Below are positions 16,959 to 25,798 of a stretch of DNA of 64,000 nt, piece by piece. The first letter of the stretch is position 1, and every line of letters begins with the position of its first letter. The translations under genes and the position numbers were made by a program. The notes beneath the pieces were generated by a model. The model worked only from the letters and a program-made list of their open reading frames with translations. It had not been told where the DNA came from and made no database searches. Source of the DNA: Skermania piniformis (GTDB taxonomy: Bacteria > Actinomycetota > Actinomycetes > Mycobacteriales > Mycobacteriaceae); contig NZ_CP079105.1 of NCBI RefSeq assembly GCF_019285775.1, forward strand, positions 1,736,001 to 1,800,000. Reading direction: 5' to 3'.

Positions 16959-18210
16959 TGCGGTACTCCTCGACGATGCGCTGGGCGGTCTTGTGCAGAT
17001 GACGGAGCAGGATCTCTTGATCGTTGAGCGGGAAGTCGGTCACCTCGCGGGTGGCGATCATGGTCTGGGTGGCTTCCAAGGTATTCGCGTCCTGCAGCGC
17101 GTACTCCTTGAAGGTCACTCCGGCCAGTTCCTGAGCCAGCCGGTCCCGAGCGTTCTTGGCCGGAACGAAGTAGAGGCTGGCCTCGAAGATGTGCTTGTCC
17201 ACCGCGGTCGGCCAGTAGTGATACGTCAGGAACCAGCCGGGCGCCCAGAACAGCAGCGACATGTTCGGGAAGAACTCGAACTCGTCGACCCCCCAGGCCT
17301 TGTGGCGTGCCGGGTTGATGCCCACCGGAAGCGGTTCGAGGCCGTCGATATCGGGCCGGTCCCACGGACCGAACAGGCCGCTGCGTAGCTCGCGTTCGAT
17401 CGGTTTCACCATCGACGGGTCCTTCGGCGGCGCCATTCCGCCCCAGGACGAGATCATCGAGTGCGGTGCGGCGATCTCGTAATGGAGTGCTTCGTAACCG
17501 AATCCGGCCAGCTTGTCGGCTTCGTCCTTCACCGCTTGCTTCTGGTGCAGGATCGGCGCGTGGTAGAACTCGGCGAACGCGTCGATGAACAGCTTCCAGT
17601 TGGAGCCGACCTCGGCCCGGTAGCTGAACACCTCGCTCATCTGATCGAACGGGTAGCCTTCCAGGCCCTTGGCGAGCGGCCCGAGATACTCGACGAGCGG
17701 CCGGGCCTCGGGGTCGAGGTTGACGAAGATGAAACCTTCCCACACCTCACAGCGCACCGCTTTGAGTCCGAACCGGGACTTGTCCAGGTCGAAGAACTCA
17801 CCCTCCTGCTGCACGAAGGTCAGCTCACCGTCGAGGCCGTAGCGCCAGGCGTGATACTTGCAGGTGAACTGGCGGCAGGTACCGGAGGTCTCTTCGCCGG
17901 GGTAGTCGTCCCACACCAGCTTGTTGCCACGGTGGCGGCAGATGTTGTGAAACGCCCGAATCTGCTTTTCCCGGTCCTTGACGATGATCAGTGACGTCCC
18001 GACGCAGGCCAACTCCTTGGTGAAGTAGCTACCGACCTTGGGCAGCCGGTTCACCCGCCCGACGTTCAACCAGGTCCGACGGAAGATGGCCTGGCGCTCG
18101 TCCTCGTAGAAGGCGGGATCGATCGAGTCGGTGTAGTCCACCGGCTCCGTGCCCAGCTCGGGATAGTTCTGCGTCCAGCTCCCTGCTGCTGGTTTGGTGA
18201 AGTGTGCCAA
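16942..18210 (-). CDS. Rieske non-heme iron oxygenase, alpha subunit
   Basis: A 422-residue ring-hydroxylating oxygenase. The Rieske cluster ligands are C91-x-H93 and C117-x2-H120 (CRHRGNK, CKYHAW). The mononuclear iron site is in DAFAEFYHAPILH (His217, His222), with a later acidic ligand expected. The TTG at 18210, preceded by a GGAAGGG stretch, is the best start; the open frame continues far upstream but crosses the operator and the opposite ABC gene. It needs a reductase or ferredoxin that is not in the window. It probably hydroxylates the imported ring compound and is likely under TetR control through the site at 18309. Confidence 0.9.
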   Translation of the reverse strand: MAHFTKPAAGSWTQNYPELGTEPVDYTDSIDPAFYEDERQAIFRRTWLNVGRVNRLPKVGSYFTKELACVGTSLIIVKDREKQIRAFHNICRHRGNKLVWDDYPGEETSGTCRQFTCKYHAWRYGLDGELTFVQQEGEFFDLDKSRFGLKAVRCEVWEGFIFVNLDPEARPLVEYLGPLAKGLEGYPFDQMSEVFSYRAEVGSNWKLFIDAFAEFYHAPILHQKQAVKDEADKLAGFGYEALHYEIAAPHSMISSWGGMAPPKDPSMVKPIERELRSGLFGPWDRPDIDGLEPLPVGINPARHKAWGVDEFEFFPNMSLLFWAPGWFLTYHYWPTAVDKHIFEASLYFVPAKNARDRLAQELAGVTFKEYALQDANTLEATQTMIATREVTDFPLNDQEILLRHLHKTAQRIVEEYRNGRAH

Positions 18211-18308
18211 CGGATTCCCTTCCGGTGCCGGCGTTGTCGGTCGGCGGCGCTCGACAGCCCGGCACACCGTGCCGAACCAGCGGAACGGCAACGCCGCGCC
18301 ACGTTCAT

Positions 18309-18323
18309 GAGAATAACATTCTC
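18309..18323. promoter_or_regulatory. Palindromic operator, site 3 (GAGAAT-N3-ATTCTC)
   Basis: GAGAATAACATTCTC has perfect arms and lies in the 288-base gap between the Rieske operon (leftward) and the ABC transporter operon (rightward). It is about 100 bases from the Rieske start and 176 from the transporter start. Confidence 0.75.
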
Positions 18324-18451
18324 CTTCAGAGAGTGGAATGTTCTTGGCTTTGGCCTGTGGCGATGTGGCGCCGGTCGGGCCGACGGCCGGGGAAGTCGGC
18401 CGATCTCGCGGTGGCTTGCGGCAGCCGTCGCTATTGTAATTGCCCAGATAT

Positions 18452-18466
18452 GAGAAGATGATTTCC
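18452..18466. promoter_or_regulatory. Degenerate copy of the GAGAAT operator near the transporter start
   Basis: GAGAAGATGATTTCC keeps 9 of the 12 arm bases of the motif at the same spacing and lies 33 bases before the transporter start. It could be a weak second site; chance is also possible. Confidence 0.3.
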
Positions 18467-18498
18467 GCACCTGGCAGTGCCGCCCCGAGGAGGATCCG

Positions 18499-19881
18499 GT
18501 GAAACCGCAGCGAATCGTTGTCGCCGTGCTGGCGATCGTGCTCCTGGCGGCCGGCTGCGGCCGGGACGGTGGCACGACAGAGACGACCGAAAGTCGGACC
18601 GGCAGCTCGACGACGTCGGGCGATTTCGGCACGCTGGCGAATGTCTGTCAGTCCGGCAACCCGTCCGGTGCGCCCGCCCAGGGGGTCACCGACACCGAGA
18701 TCGACGTGGGCGTCTTCACCGATACCGGGTTCACCAAGAATCCGGACCTGGTCGACGCAGCCAAGGTGTTCACCTCCTGGTGCAACGCCGCCGGCGGGAT
18801 CAACGGCCGCAAGGTGGTCGCGAATCTGCACGACACCAAGTTGATGGAGGTCCGTCAGCGCATGCTGGAGGCCTGTCGGGAGGACTTCGTGCTGGCCGGC
18901 GGCAGTGCCGCGCTGGACAGTCTCGGCGTGAAGGATCGGCTCTCCTGCCTGCTGCCGGAATTTCCGGCACAGGTGAGCCAGACGGCGAACACCGGTTCGG
19001 ACCTGCAGGTCGGTGCCGGAGCTGCGGTGTCGGAGAACGTCAACCCGTACACCGGGTTCCAGGATTGGCTGATCAACGAGGCATATCCGGACTCCAAAGG
19101 CGCGATCGGGATGATCGTCGGGGACAACCCGATCACCAAGGTGATGGCCGAGAAGCTCGACGAGTCGCTCACCGCGGCCGGCGCCAAGGTCGCCTACAAC
19201 GACCTGTACCCGATCTCCGGCGTCCCGGACTGGACTCCCTACGCGCAGGCGATCAAGTCGCAGAACATCAAGGGCCTCATCTTCTACGGCGACTTCCGTT
19301 ACCTGGCCAAGCTGGAGGATGTGCTCACCGGGATGGATTACAAGTTGGACTGGATCGACGCCAACGCCAACTCCTACAACCAGACCTTCCTGGACGAGGC
19401 AAAGGGATCGCTCGGGTTCCAGAACAACGTGCTCGACATGAGCGGTACGGCGCCGCTGGATGCCGCGGACAAGGTGCCGGCGGTGCAGGAGCTGAAAGAT
19501 CTGTTCCAGCAGTACGCGCCCGGCAGCCCGATCACCTTCCAGGTGCTGCGCGCATTCCAGTCCTGGCTGCTGTTCGCAAAGTCGGCGAGCAGCTGCGGTA
19601 ACGAGCTCACCCGCAAGTGCATCTACGAGTCGGCGCGCGCTGAGACCGATTGGACAGCTGGGGGTTTGGTCGCACCGGTCGATCTGTCCAAGCCGCTCGC
19701 CGATCAGCCGCGGTGCTTCAACGTGCAGCAGGCAGGCCCGGATGGTTGGCACAGCGCCGATTTCGGCGCCGACACCGACGGCCTGTACCGCTGCGGCTTT
19801 ACTCCCTACCGGTACACGGGAGACTTCGGCACGCCGACCACGCTTGCCGATGTCGGTAAGAGCATGGCCGATCTGAACTGA
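18499..19881 (+). CDS. Liv-type ABC transporter substrate-binding lipoprotein
   Basis: A 460-residue periplasmic-binding-type protein. The signal peptide ends in the lipobox LLAAGC (Cys at about 17) and is followed by a Thr/Ser linker. The body starts ITDTEIDVGVFTDTGFTKNP-like, the type I fold used for branched amino acids and aromatic acids. The GTG at 18499 has GAGGAGG just upstream. It should capture the substrate outside the membrane for the fused permease encoded 16 bases downstream. Shared control with the Rieske operon suggests a ring-containing acid rather than an amino acid. Confidence 0.88.
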   Translation: MKPQRIVVAVLAIVLLAAGCGRDGGTTETTESRTGSSTTSGDFGTLANVCQSGNPSGAPAQGVTDTEIDVGVFTDTGFTKNPDLVDAAKVFTSWCNAAGGINGRKVVANLHDTKLMEVRQRMLEACREDFVLAGGSAALDSLGVKDRLSCLLPEFPAQVSQTANTGSDLQVGAGAAVSENVNPYTGFQDWLINEAYPDSKGAIGMIVGDNPITKVMAEKLDESLTAAGAKVAYNDLYPISGVPDWTPYAQAIKSQNIKGLIFYGDFRYLAKLEDVLTGMDYKLDWIDANANSYNQTFLDEAKGSLGFQNNVLDMSGTAPLDAADKVPAVQELKDLFQQYAPGSPITFQVLRAFQSWLLFAKSASSCGNELTRKCIYESARAETDWTAGGLVAPVDLSKPLADQPRCFNVQQAGPDGWHSADFGADTDGLYRCGFTPYRYTGDFGTPTTLADVGKSMADLN

Positions 19882-19897
19882 CGAACGGGACGCGCTG

Positions 19898-22021
19898 ATG
19901 GAGCAGTTCCTCGCCTTCGGCATCGTCGGTCTCAGCACGGCCGCGATCTACGCGGTGATCGGCAGCGGCCTGGTGCTCACCTACACCACGACCGGGGTGT
20001 TCAGTTTCGCCCACGGCGCGGCCGGAATGATGTCAGCGTTCGTCTACTGGCAGTTGACGGTCGGCTGGGGCTGGCCGGTGCCGTTGGCCTTGGCCGGGGT
20101 CCTGCTCGGCTTCGCGCCGGCTTTCGGGCTTTTCTTCGCCAAGGTGCTCGCCCCGGCCCAGGGGCTCGGTGACGCGGCCAAGTTGGTGATGACGATCGCG
20201 CTGCTCAGCGGGCTGATCGTGGTTGCGCGCTGGATCTGGAACCCGAGTGAGTCGCGCTCGCTGCCGCGGTTCTTCGCCGACCGGCCGGCGATCGACCTCG
20301 GCGTGGTCACGATCACCTGGCATCAAGCGTTGACGATGGTGGTCGCCGTCGTGGTGGCCGTGGTGCTGCGGCTGGTGTTGTACCGGACCCGAACCGGGGT
20401 GGAGATGCGGGCCACCGTCGACGATCGCGCACTGGTCGGGCTGACCGGTGCGGATCCCCGCCGGGCCAACCGGATCGCCTGGATGCTCGGCATCGAGCTC
20501 GCCGCGATCGGTGGCGTGCTGATCGCGCCGACGGTCACCCTGGACGCCGCCGGACTGTCGCTGCTGATCGTCAGCGCCTACACCGCCGCCATCTTCGGGC
20601 GGCTGCGTTACCTGCCGATGGTGTTCGTGGGTGCGGTCGTGGTCGGTCTGCTGGAAAGTTATCTGACCGGCTATCTGCCGCAGAATCAGTACTTGCCCGG
20701 CCTGCGGCTCGCCGCTCCCGCACTGTTGCTGCTCGCGGCATTGCTGGTGTTCCCCCACGGTCGACTGCGCGGGCGGGACCGAAAGCTGGGCGCCGTGCCG
20801 CTGCCGACGCTGGGCGGCTCGGCGGTATTCGCCGGCCTGATCGTCGTGTTCGGGCTGATGTTGGCCAGCATGCTCAGCGAATCCGACATCATCACCTACG
20901 GCGCCATCTTCGCGTGGGGTGTGATCGCGCTGTCCTACGTGCCGCTGCTCGGCTTCGCCGGACAGATCTCGCTGTGTCAGCTCGGGCTGGCCGGGATCGG
21001 TGCGGTGGCCTACGGCCATCTCGGCCCGGACGGTCAGTGGTGGGCGTTACTCGCCGCGATGGGCATCACGGGCCTGGTCGGCGCGCTGATCGCGATTCCG
21101 GCGCTGCGCCTGTCCGGGGTCTACTTGGCGCTGGCCACGGCAGCGTTCGCGGTGATCCTGGATCGCTGGATCTTCACCCTGCCGGCATTCGAGGTGGCCG
21201 GTATCCGGATCGCCTTCTTCGATCAGGGCTCGGTGTCGGTGGTCGGTCCGAACTTGTTCGGCCTGCGGATCGAGACCGTCGCAGGGTGCACCGTGTTCGC
21301 GGCGGTGTGCCTGGCGGTCGCCGGCTTCGGCGTGGCGCTGCTGCGCCGCAGCCGGTTCGGGCGTCGGTTGATCGCGCTCCGGGACAGCGAGGCCGCCTAC
21401 GCCACCCTCGGCGGCAACGTCCTGGTGGCCCGAGTCGCGGTATTCGCGTTGGCGGCGGCGATCGCCGGGCTGGGTGGTGCGCTCTACGGCATGCAGATGC
21501 AGGCGGTCACCCCGGATCAGTTCAATTTCGTCACCGGGCTGCCGATCTTTCTCATCGTCACCATCGCCGGTCTCGGCGCGGTGGGCGCAGGGTTGTTCAC
21601 CGGCGTGGCCTACGCCGGCCCGCTGCATGTGATTCCGGTGCTGTGGCCCGGACTGCTGAGCCTGTCACAGGTGTTGCCCGCATTGGGCGGCATCCTGTTC
21701 GGCGGCGGAGTGCTGGCCGACGGAGCGATTCGGCCGTTGCGCGCCGAATGGCTGCCGATGTTGCGGGATCGCCTGATCGCCCCCCTGCTCGCGCTCGCCG
21801 TGCTGGTGCTGTGGGGGTTGCGACTACTCGAGGTGCTGGACGGTTGGGGCTTCGTCGCCGGGGTGGTGATCGCTGTGATCGCCGCGCGGTTGGCCTACCG
21901 GGCGGTGAATCGGCCGGCGCCGGACTCGACGGTCGTACCGGTCGAGTGGTGGGGTGTGCGCCGGCCGTGGACGGCCGAGGACAGGGAGGAGCTCGACCGT
22001 GCCGTCGCAGTTGGCCGTTGA
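19898..22021 (+). CDS. Fused LivH-LivM-type ABC permease
   Basis: A 707-residue integral membrane protein that joins both permease halves. Residues 1-290 are LivH-like (IYAVIGSGLVLTYTTTGVFS) and about 310-640 LivM-like (VIALSYVPLLGFAGQISLCQ, then a GLGGALYGMQMQAVTP loop). The C-terminal 60 residues are hydrophobic then charged. Encoding both halves in one chain fixes their 1:1 ratio. It works with the lipoprotein and the two ATPases encoded next. The overlap with the following ATPase gene is 23 bases. Confidence 0.9.
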   Translation: MEQFLAFGIVGLSTAAIYAVIGSGLVLTYTTTGVFSFAHGAAGMMSAFVYWQLTVGWGWPVPLALAGVLLGFAPAFGLFFAKVLAPAQGLGDAAKLVMTIALLSGLIVVARWIWNPSESRSLPRFFADRPAIDLGVVTITWHQALTMVVAVVVAVVLRLVLYRTRTGVEMRATVDDRALVGLTGADPRRANRIAWMLGIELAAIGGVLIAPTVTLDAAGLSLLIVSAYTAAIFGRLRYLPMVFVGAVVVGLLESYLTGYLPQNQYLPGLRLAAPALLLLAALLVFPHGRLRGRDRKLGAVPLPTLGGSAVFAGLIVVFGLMLASMLSESDIITYGAIFAWGVIALSYVPLLGFAGQISLCQLGLAGIGAVAYGHLGPDGQWWALLAAMGITGLVGALIAIPALRLSGVYLALATAAFAVILDRWIFTLPAFEVAGIRIAFFDQGSVSVVGPNLFGLRIETVAGCTVFAAVCLAVAGFGVALLRRSRFGRRLIALRDSEAAYATLGGNVLVARVAVFALAAAIAGLGGALYGMQMQAVTPDQFNFVTGLPIFLIVTIAGLGAVGAGLFTGVAYAGPLHVIPVLWPGLLSLSQVLPALGGILFGGGVLADGAIRPLRAEWLPMLRDRLIAPLLALAVLVLWGLRLLEVLDGWGFVAGVVIAVIAARLAYRAVNRPAPDSTVVPVEWWGVRRPWTAEDREELDRAVAVGR

Positions 22022-22712
22022 CGACGTGACCGTCATGTTCGGGGGCAATCGGGCGCTGGACGGTGCGGCGCTGCGTGCCGAGCGGGGCGCAGTCACCGGT
22101 CTGATCGGGCCGAACGGAGCGGGCAAGAGCACGCTGTTCGACGTGATCTGTGGGCTGCGGACCCCGACCCGCGGCCGGGTCGTGATCGACGGTCACGACG
22201 TGACGAAGCTGGGTCCGGCGCGTCGCGCGCGGCATGGTTTGGCCCGGACCTTCCAGCGGCTGGAGCTGTTCGGCCGACTCGGCGTGCGGGACAACCTGTT
22301 GGTCGCTGCCGACCTCGGCCCGGATCGGCGGCACGCGGAAGCGACGGTCGACGGGTTGCTCGAGCGCCTCGGTCTGGCCGCCGTCGCCGACACCCCGGCC
22401 GACGACCTACCCACCGGGACCGCACGTTTGGTGGAAGTGGGGCGTGCGCTCGCGGTCCGGCCCACGTTGCTGTTGCTCGACGAGCCGGCGGCGGGTCAGG
22501 ACCACGCCGAGACCGAGCGTTTCGGTGCGTTGTTGCGTGCGGTCGCTGCCGACGGCACCGCGGTGCTGCTGGTCGAACACGACATGGGGTTGGTGATGGA
22601 CGTCTGCGATCAGTTGTACGTACTCGACCTGGGCCAGGTGATCGCGGCCGGGCCACCGGCGACGGTTCGCGCCGACGCCCGGGTGCTCGCCGCGTACCTG
22701 GGGGCGGCATGA
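21999..22712 (+). CDS. Liv-type ABC transporter ATP-binding protein (LivG-like)
   Basis: A 237-residue ATPase with Walker A GPNGAGKST and Walker B LLLLDEPAAGQDH. The signature loop is altered from the usual LSxGQ to LPTGTARLVE, a LivG variation. The GTG at 21999 has GGGAGGAG a few bases upstream; an earlier in-frame start lies deeper in the permease gene. It pairs with the second ATPase (ATGA overlap at 22709) to power import. Confidence 0.87.
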   Translation: MPSQLAVDDVTVMFGGNRALDGAALRAERGAVTGLIGPNGAGKSTLFDVICGLRTPTRGRVVIDGHDVTKLGPARRARHGLARTFQRLELFGRLGVRDNLLVAADLGPDRRHAEATVDGLLERLGLAAVADTPADDLPTGTARLVEVGRALAVRPTLLLLDEPAAGQDHAETERFGALLRAVAADGTAVLLVEHDMGLVMDVCDQLYVLDLGQVIAAGPPATVRADARVLAAYLGAA

Positions 22713-23470
22713 CGGCCGCTACCGCACCACCCGCCGCGGCGACCGTGGACACCGGACCGTCGGCACCACTGGTCGAATTGCGTGATGTTCGAGCGGCTTA
22801 CGACGCGATCACGGTCCTGCACGGCGTCGATCTGACCGTTCGCGCCGGCCGAGTGACCGCGCTGCTCGGTCCGAACGGAGCCGGAAAATCCACCGTGTTG
22901 GCGACCGTCGCGGGTGTGCACCCGGTCAGCGGGGGACAGCTGCTGCTCGGTGGGCGGGACGTGACCGGCGCGCAACCGCGTGAGCTGGCGCGGGCCGGAG
23001 TGTGTCTGATCCCGGAGGGGCGCGGGATCTTTCCGAACCTGACCGTCCGGGAAAACCTGCTGATGATGACCTGTACCGGCCGGCCGCGGGGGGAGATCGA
23101 AGAGATTGCGTTCGGTCGGTTCCCGATTCTGGCCGACCGGGCGAACCAACTCGCGGGCACCATGTCCGGTGGCGAACAGCAGATGCTCGCACTCGCCCGA
23201 GGACTGACCACCGACCCTGCCGTGCTGCTGCTCGACGAACTCTCGATGGGACTGGCGCCGCTGGTGGTCGGCCGGCTCTACGAGCAGGTCGCCGAGATCG
23301 CCGCGCAGGGCGTCGCGGTGCTCGTGGTCGAGCAGTTCGCGGCGGCGGTCCTCGATCTCGCCGACCACGCGGTGGTGTTGGTTCGGGGTCGAGTAGCGCG
23401 ACACGGAGCCCCGGACAGTGGAATTCGCGATGAACTGGCCGCCCTCTACCTAGGAAGTGACCCGGCATGA
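22709..23470 (+). CDS. Liv-type ABC transporter ATP-binding protein (LivF-like)
   Basis: A 253-residue ATPase with Walker A GPNGAGKST, the Q-loop region LIPEGRGIFPNLTVRENL typical of LivF, signature MSGGEQQ and Walker B LLLDELSMGLAP. An N-terminal Ala/Pro-rich stretch of about 20 residues precedes the domain. It is coupled by ATGA overlaps to the genes before and after. It completes the importer. Confidence 0.9.
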   Translation: MTAATAPPAAATVDTGPSAPLVELRDVRAAYDAITVLHGVDLTVRAGRVTALLGPNGAGKSTVLATVAGVHPVSGGQLLLGGRDVTGAQPRELARAGVCLIPEGRGIFPNLTVRENLLMMTCTGRPRGEIEEIAFGRFPILADRANQLAGTMSGGEQQMLALARGLTTDPAVLLLDELSMGLAPLVVGRLYEQVAEIAAQGVAVLVVEQFAAAVLDLADHAVVLVRGRVARHGAPDSGIRDELAALYLGSDPA

Positions 23471-23811
23471 CCGACTCCCGTGCGGACCGATTCGTCCGTG
23501 AGATGCAGGAACTCCAGATCCCGGATCCGGCGGCCGGCCGGGCGAGGTTGTGGCTGCGGGTCGGAGTGATCCTGATGGTCGGCGGCCTGGTGGTCACGGT
23601 GGTCGCCTACCTGATGTGCCACGGCACCACCGACCCGCTGGCCCAGCGCGACGCGATGACCCTGGCCCTCGGTGGAATCGCCGACACGGTGATCGGGTCG
23701 GCGTTGTTCCTGCGCTATTCGCTGACCAACTTCCTCCGATTCTGGCTGGCGCGGCAGTCCTTCGATCTCGCCGAACTCGCGTCGCGCCGGTCGGAAGAGG
23801 CGTCGCGATGA
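23467..23811 (+). CDS. Small two-helix membrane protein
   Basis: A 114-residue protein with a charged N-terminus and two predicted membrane helices, around 28-52 (LRVGVILMVGGLVVTVVAYL) and 64-85. It overlaps the LivF-like gene and the following dehydrogenase gene by 4 bases each. It may be an accessory part of the importer. No recognised family. Confidence 0.7.
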   Translation: MTDSRADRFVREMQELQIPDPAAGRARLWLRVGVILMVGGLVVTVVAYLMCHGTTDPLAQRDAMTLALGGIADTVIGSALFLRYSLTNFLRFWLARQSFDLAELASRRSEEASR

Positions 23812-25001
23812 CCGTGCAGCCGGCCCGGGAAGGGATGAGCTTCGAGCTGTCCGAGGACCAGGAGCTGATCCGCTCCTCGGTCGCCGAGCTGTGCCGCAAG
23901 TTCGACGACCACTACTGGATGGAGAAGGATCGGGCGCACGAATTCCCGACCGAGTTCTATTCCGCGATCGCGAGCGGTGGTTGGCTGGGCATCACCATCC
24001 CCGAGGAGTACGGCGGACACGGTCTGGGCATCACCGAGGCGACGTTGCTCGCCGAGGAGGTCGCGCGATCCGGTGGCGGTATGAACGCCGCCAGCTCGAT
24101 CCACATGTCGATCTTCGGGATGCACCCGGTCGTGGTGCACGGTTCGGCGGAGCTCAAGCAGCGCACGCTACCGCGGGTGGCCGGCGGTGACCTGCACGTG
24201 TGCTTCGGGGTGACCGAGCCGGGCGCCGGCTTGGACACCCCGCGCATCACGACGTCGGCTCGTCGGGACGGTGACCACTACGTGATCAACGGCCGCAAGG
24301 TGTGGATCTCGAAGGCGTTGGAGTCGGAGAAGATCCTGCTGCTGACCCGCACCACCCCGTACGACCAGGTCGCCCGTAAGACCGACGGGATGACCCTGTT
24401 CCTCACCGATCTCGATCGTGCGCACGTCGATATCCGGCCGATCCCGAAGATGGGCCGAAACGCGGTGAGCTCCAACGAAGTGTTCATCGACGACCTGCGG
24501 GTGCCGGTCGCGGACCGGGTGGGGGAGGAGGGGCGCGGCTTCACCTACCTGCTCGACGGGTTGAACCCGGAACGGATGCTGATCGCGGCGGAAGCGCTGG
24601 GATTGGGCCGGGTCTCGTTGGATCGTGCGGTGCGGTACGCCAACGAGCGGGTGGTGTTCGACCGGCCGATCGGCAAGAACCAGGGCGTCCAGTTCCCGCT
24701 GGCCGACGCGCTGGCCCACCTGGACGCGGCGGAACTGATGCTGCGCAAGGCCACCTGGCGTTACGACAACGGAAAGTCCTGTGGGCGGGAGGCCAACACC
24801 GCCAAGTATCTGTGCGCCGAGGCGGGCTTCGCCGCGGCCGATCGCGCGCTGCAAACCCATGGTGGGATGGGCTATTCGGAGGAATACCACGTTTCCCGCT
24901 ACTTCCGGGAGGCCCGGGTGATGCGGATCGCCCCGGTGAGCCAGGAGATGATCCTCAACTATTTGGGCACCCACGCTCTCGGCCTGCCCCGAAGTTACTG
25001 A
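23808..25001 (+). CDS. Acyl-CoA dehydrogenase
   Basis: A full-length 397-residue acyl-CoA dehydrogenase. CFGVTEPGAGLDT and VINGRKVWIS form the flavin and substrate loops; QTHGGMGYSEEYHVSRYFR is the C-terminal signature helix. The ATG at 23808 overlaps the previous stop by 4 bases; an internal MSFELSEDQ start at codon 10 is an alternative. It introduces the alpha,beta double bond and, unlike the paired enzymes nearby, looks self-sufficient. Downstream come an SDR, a CoA transferase, a hydratase and a thiolase. Confidence 0.92.
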   Translation: MTVQPAREGMSFELSEDQELIRSSVAELCRKFDDHYWMEKDRAHEFPTEFYSAIASGGWLGITIPEEYGGHGLGITEATLLAEEVARSGGGMNAASSIHMSIFGMHPVVVHGSAELKQRTLPRVAGGDLHVCFGVTEPGAGLDTPRITTSARRDGDHYVINGRKVWISKALESEKILLLTRTTPYDQVARKTDGMTLFLTDLDRAHVDIRPIPKMGRNAVSSNEVFIDDLRVPVADRVGEEGRGFTYLLDGLNPERMLIAAEALGLGRVSLDRAVRYANERVVFDRPIGKNQGVQFPLADALAHLDAAELMLRKATWRYDNGKSCGREANTAKYLCAEAGFAAADRALQTHGGMGYSEEYHVSRYFREARVMRIAPVSQEMILNYLGTHALGLPRSY

Positions 25002-25033
25002 CCGCCAGCTCTACCGACGATGGGATGTTATCG

Positions 25034-25798
25034 ATGAACCGGCAGAACTTGTTCGACTTGACCGGCCGGTCGGCGCTGGTCACCGGCGCCGCCGGCGGTA
25101 TCGGCGCGGCTGTTGCGCAGGCGCTGGCCGATGCGGGCGCGGCAGTTCTGGTCACCGATCGAGACGGACCGGCCGCCGCAGCCGTCGCGGAGAAGATCGT
25201 CGGCAACGGCGGGGTCGCGGCGAGTTTTGCCTTCGACGTCAGCGATCGCGCCGCCGCCGACCAGGCGGCCGAGCGGGCGGCCGGACTCGCCGACGGCACG
25301 TTGCACATCCTGGTGAACAACGCCGGCATCACCGCCCCGGCCATGTTCGCCGACACCACCGCCGAGTCGATGCGCCGGATCTACGAGGTTCACGCGCTCG
25401 GCACGGTTCATTGCGCGCAGGCGGCGTTGCCCTACCTGGCGACCGACGGCCGCGGCCGGATCATCAACGTGACCTCGGCCGCGGGCTTGGTGGGAACCCT
25501 CGGTCAGGTGAACTATTCGGCGGCCAAGGCGGCGATCATCGGGATCACCAAGTCGCTGGCCAAGGAGTTGGCGCGCAAGCAGATCCTGGTGAACGCGCTG
25601 GCACCGCTGGCGGCGACTCCGATGACCGAGACGATCCGCACCGACGACCGGTTCGCCCCGCAGATGCTGGACCGGATCCTGCTGCGCCGCTGGGCCGAGC
25701 CGGACGAGGTCGCCGGCGCATTCGTATTCCTTGCGTCCGACGCTGCGTCGTTCGTCACCGGGCAGGTGCTACCGGTCGACGGCGGAACGGTGATCTGA
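25034..25798 (+). CDS. Short-chain dehydrogenase/reductase (FabG-like)
   Basis: A 254-residue classical SDR with the cofactor loop TGAAGGIGAA, NNAG, catalytic Ser in NVTSAAG, and YSAAKAA. The C-terminal TGQVLPVDGG loop is typical of FabG-type ketoacyl reductases and 3-hydroxyacyl dehydrogenases. Two starts are possible (25025 and 25034); the latter is chosen because it begins the conserved region closely. It would oxidise a 3-hydroxyacyl-CoA made by the operon's hydratase. Confidence 0.9.
   Translation: MNRQNLFDLTGRSALVTGAAGGIGAAVAQALADAGAAVLVTDRDGPAAAAVAEKIVGNGGVAASFAFDVSDRAAADQAAERAAGLADGTLHILVNNAGITAPAMFADTTAESMRRIYEVHALGTVHCAQAALPYLATDGRGRIINVTSAAGLVGTLGQVNYSAAKAAIIGITKSLAKELARKQILVNALAPLAATPMTETIRTDDRFAPQMLDRILLRRWAEPDEVAGAFVFLASDAASFVTGQVLPVDGGTVI

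Noticed and set aside
18211-19938. N-terminal extension of the Rieske oxygenase frame by more than 570 codons
   Set aside because: It crosses the operator and lies antisense to the ABC substrate-binding gene; the TTG at 18210 with an upstream purine-rich site begins the conserved part.
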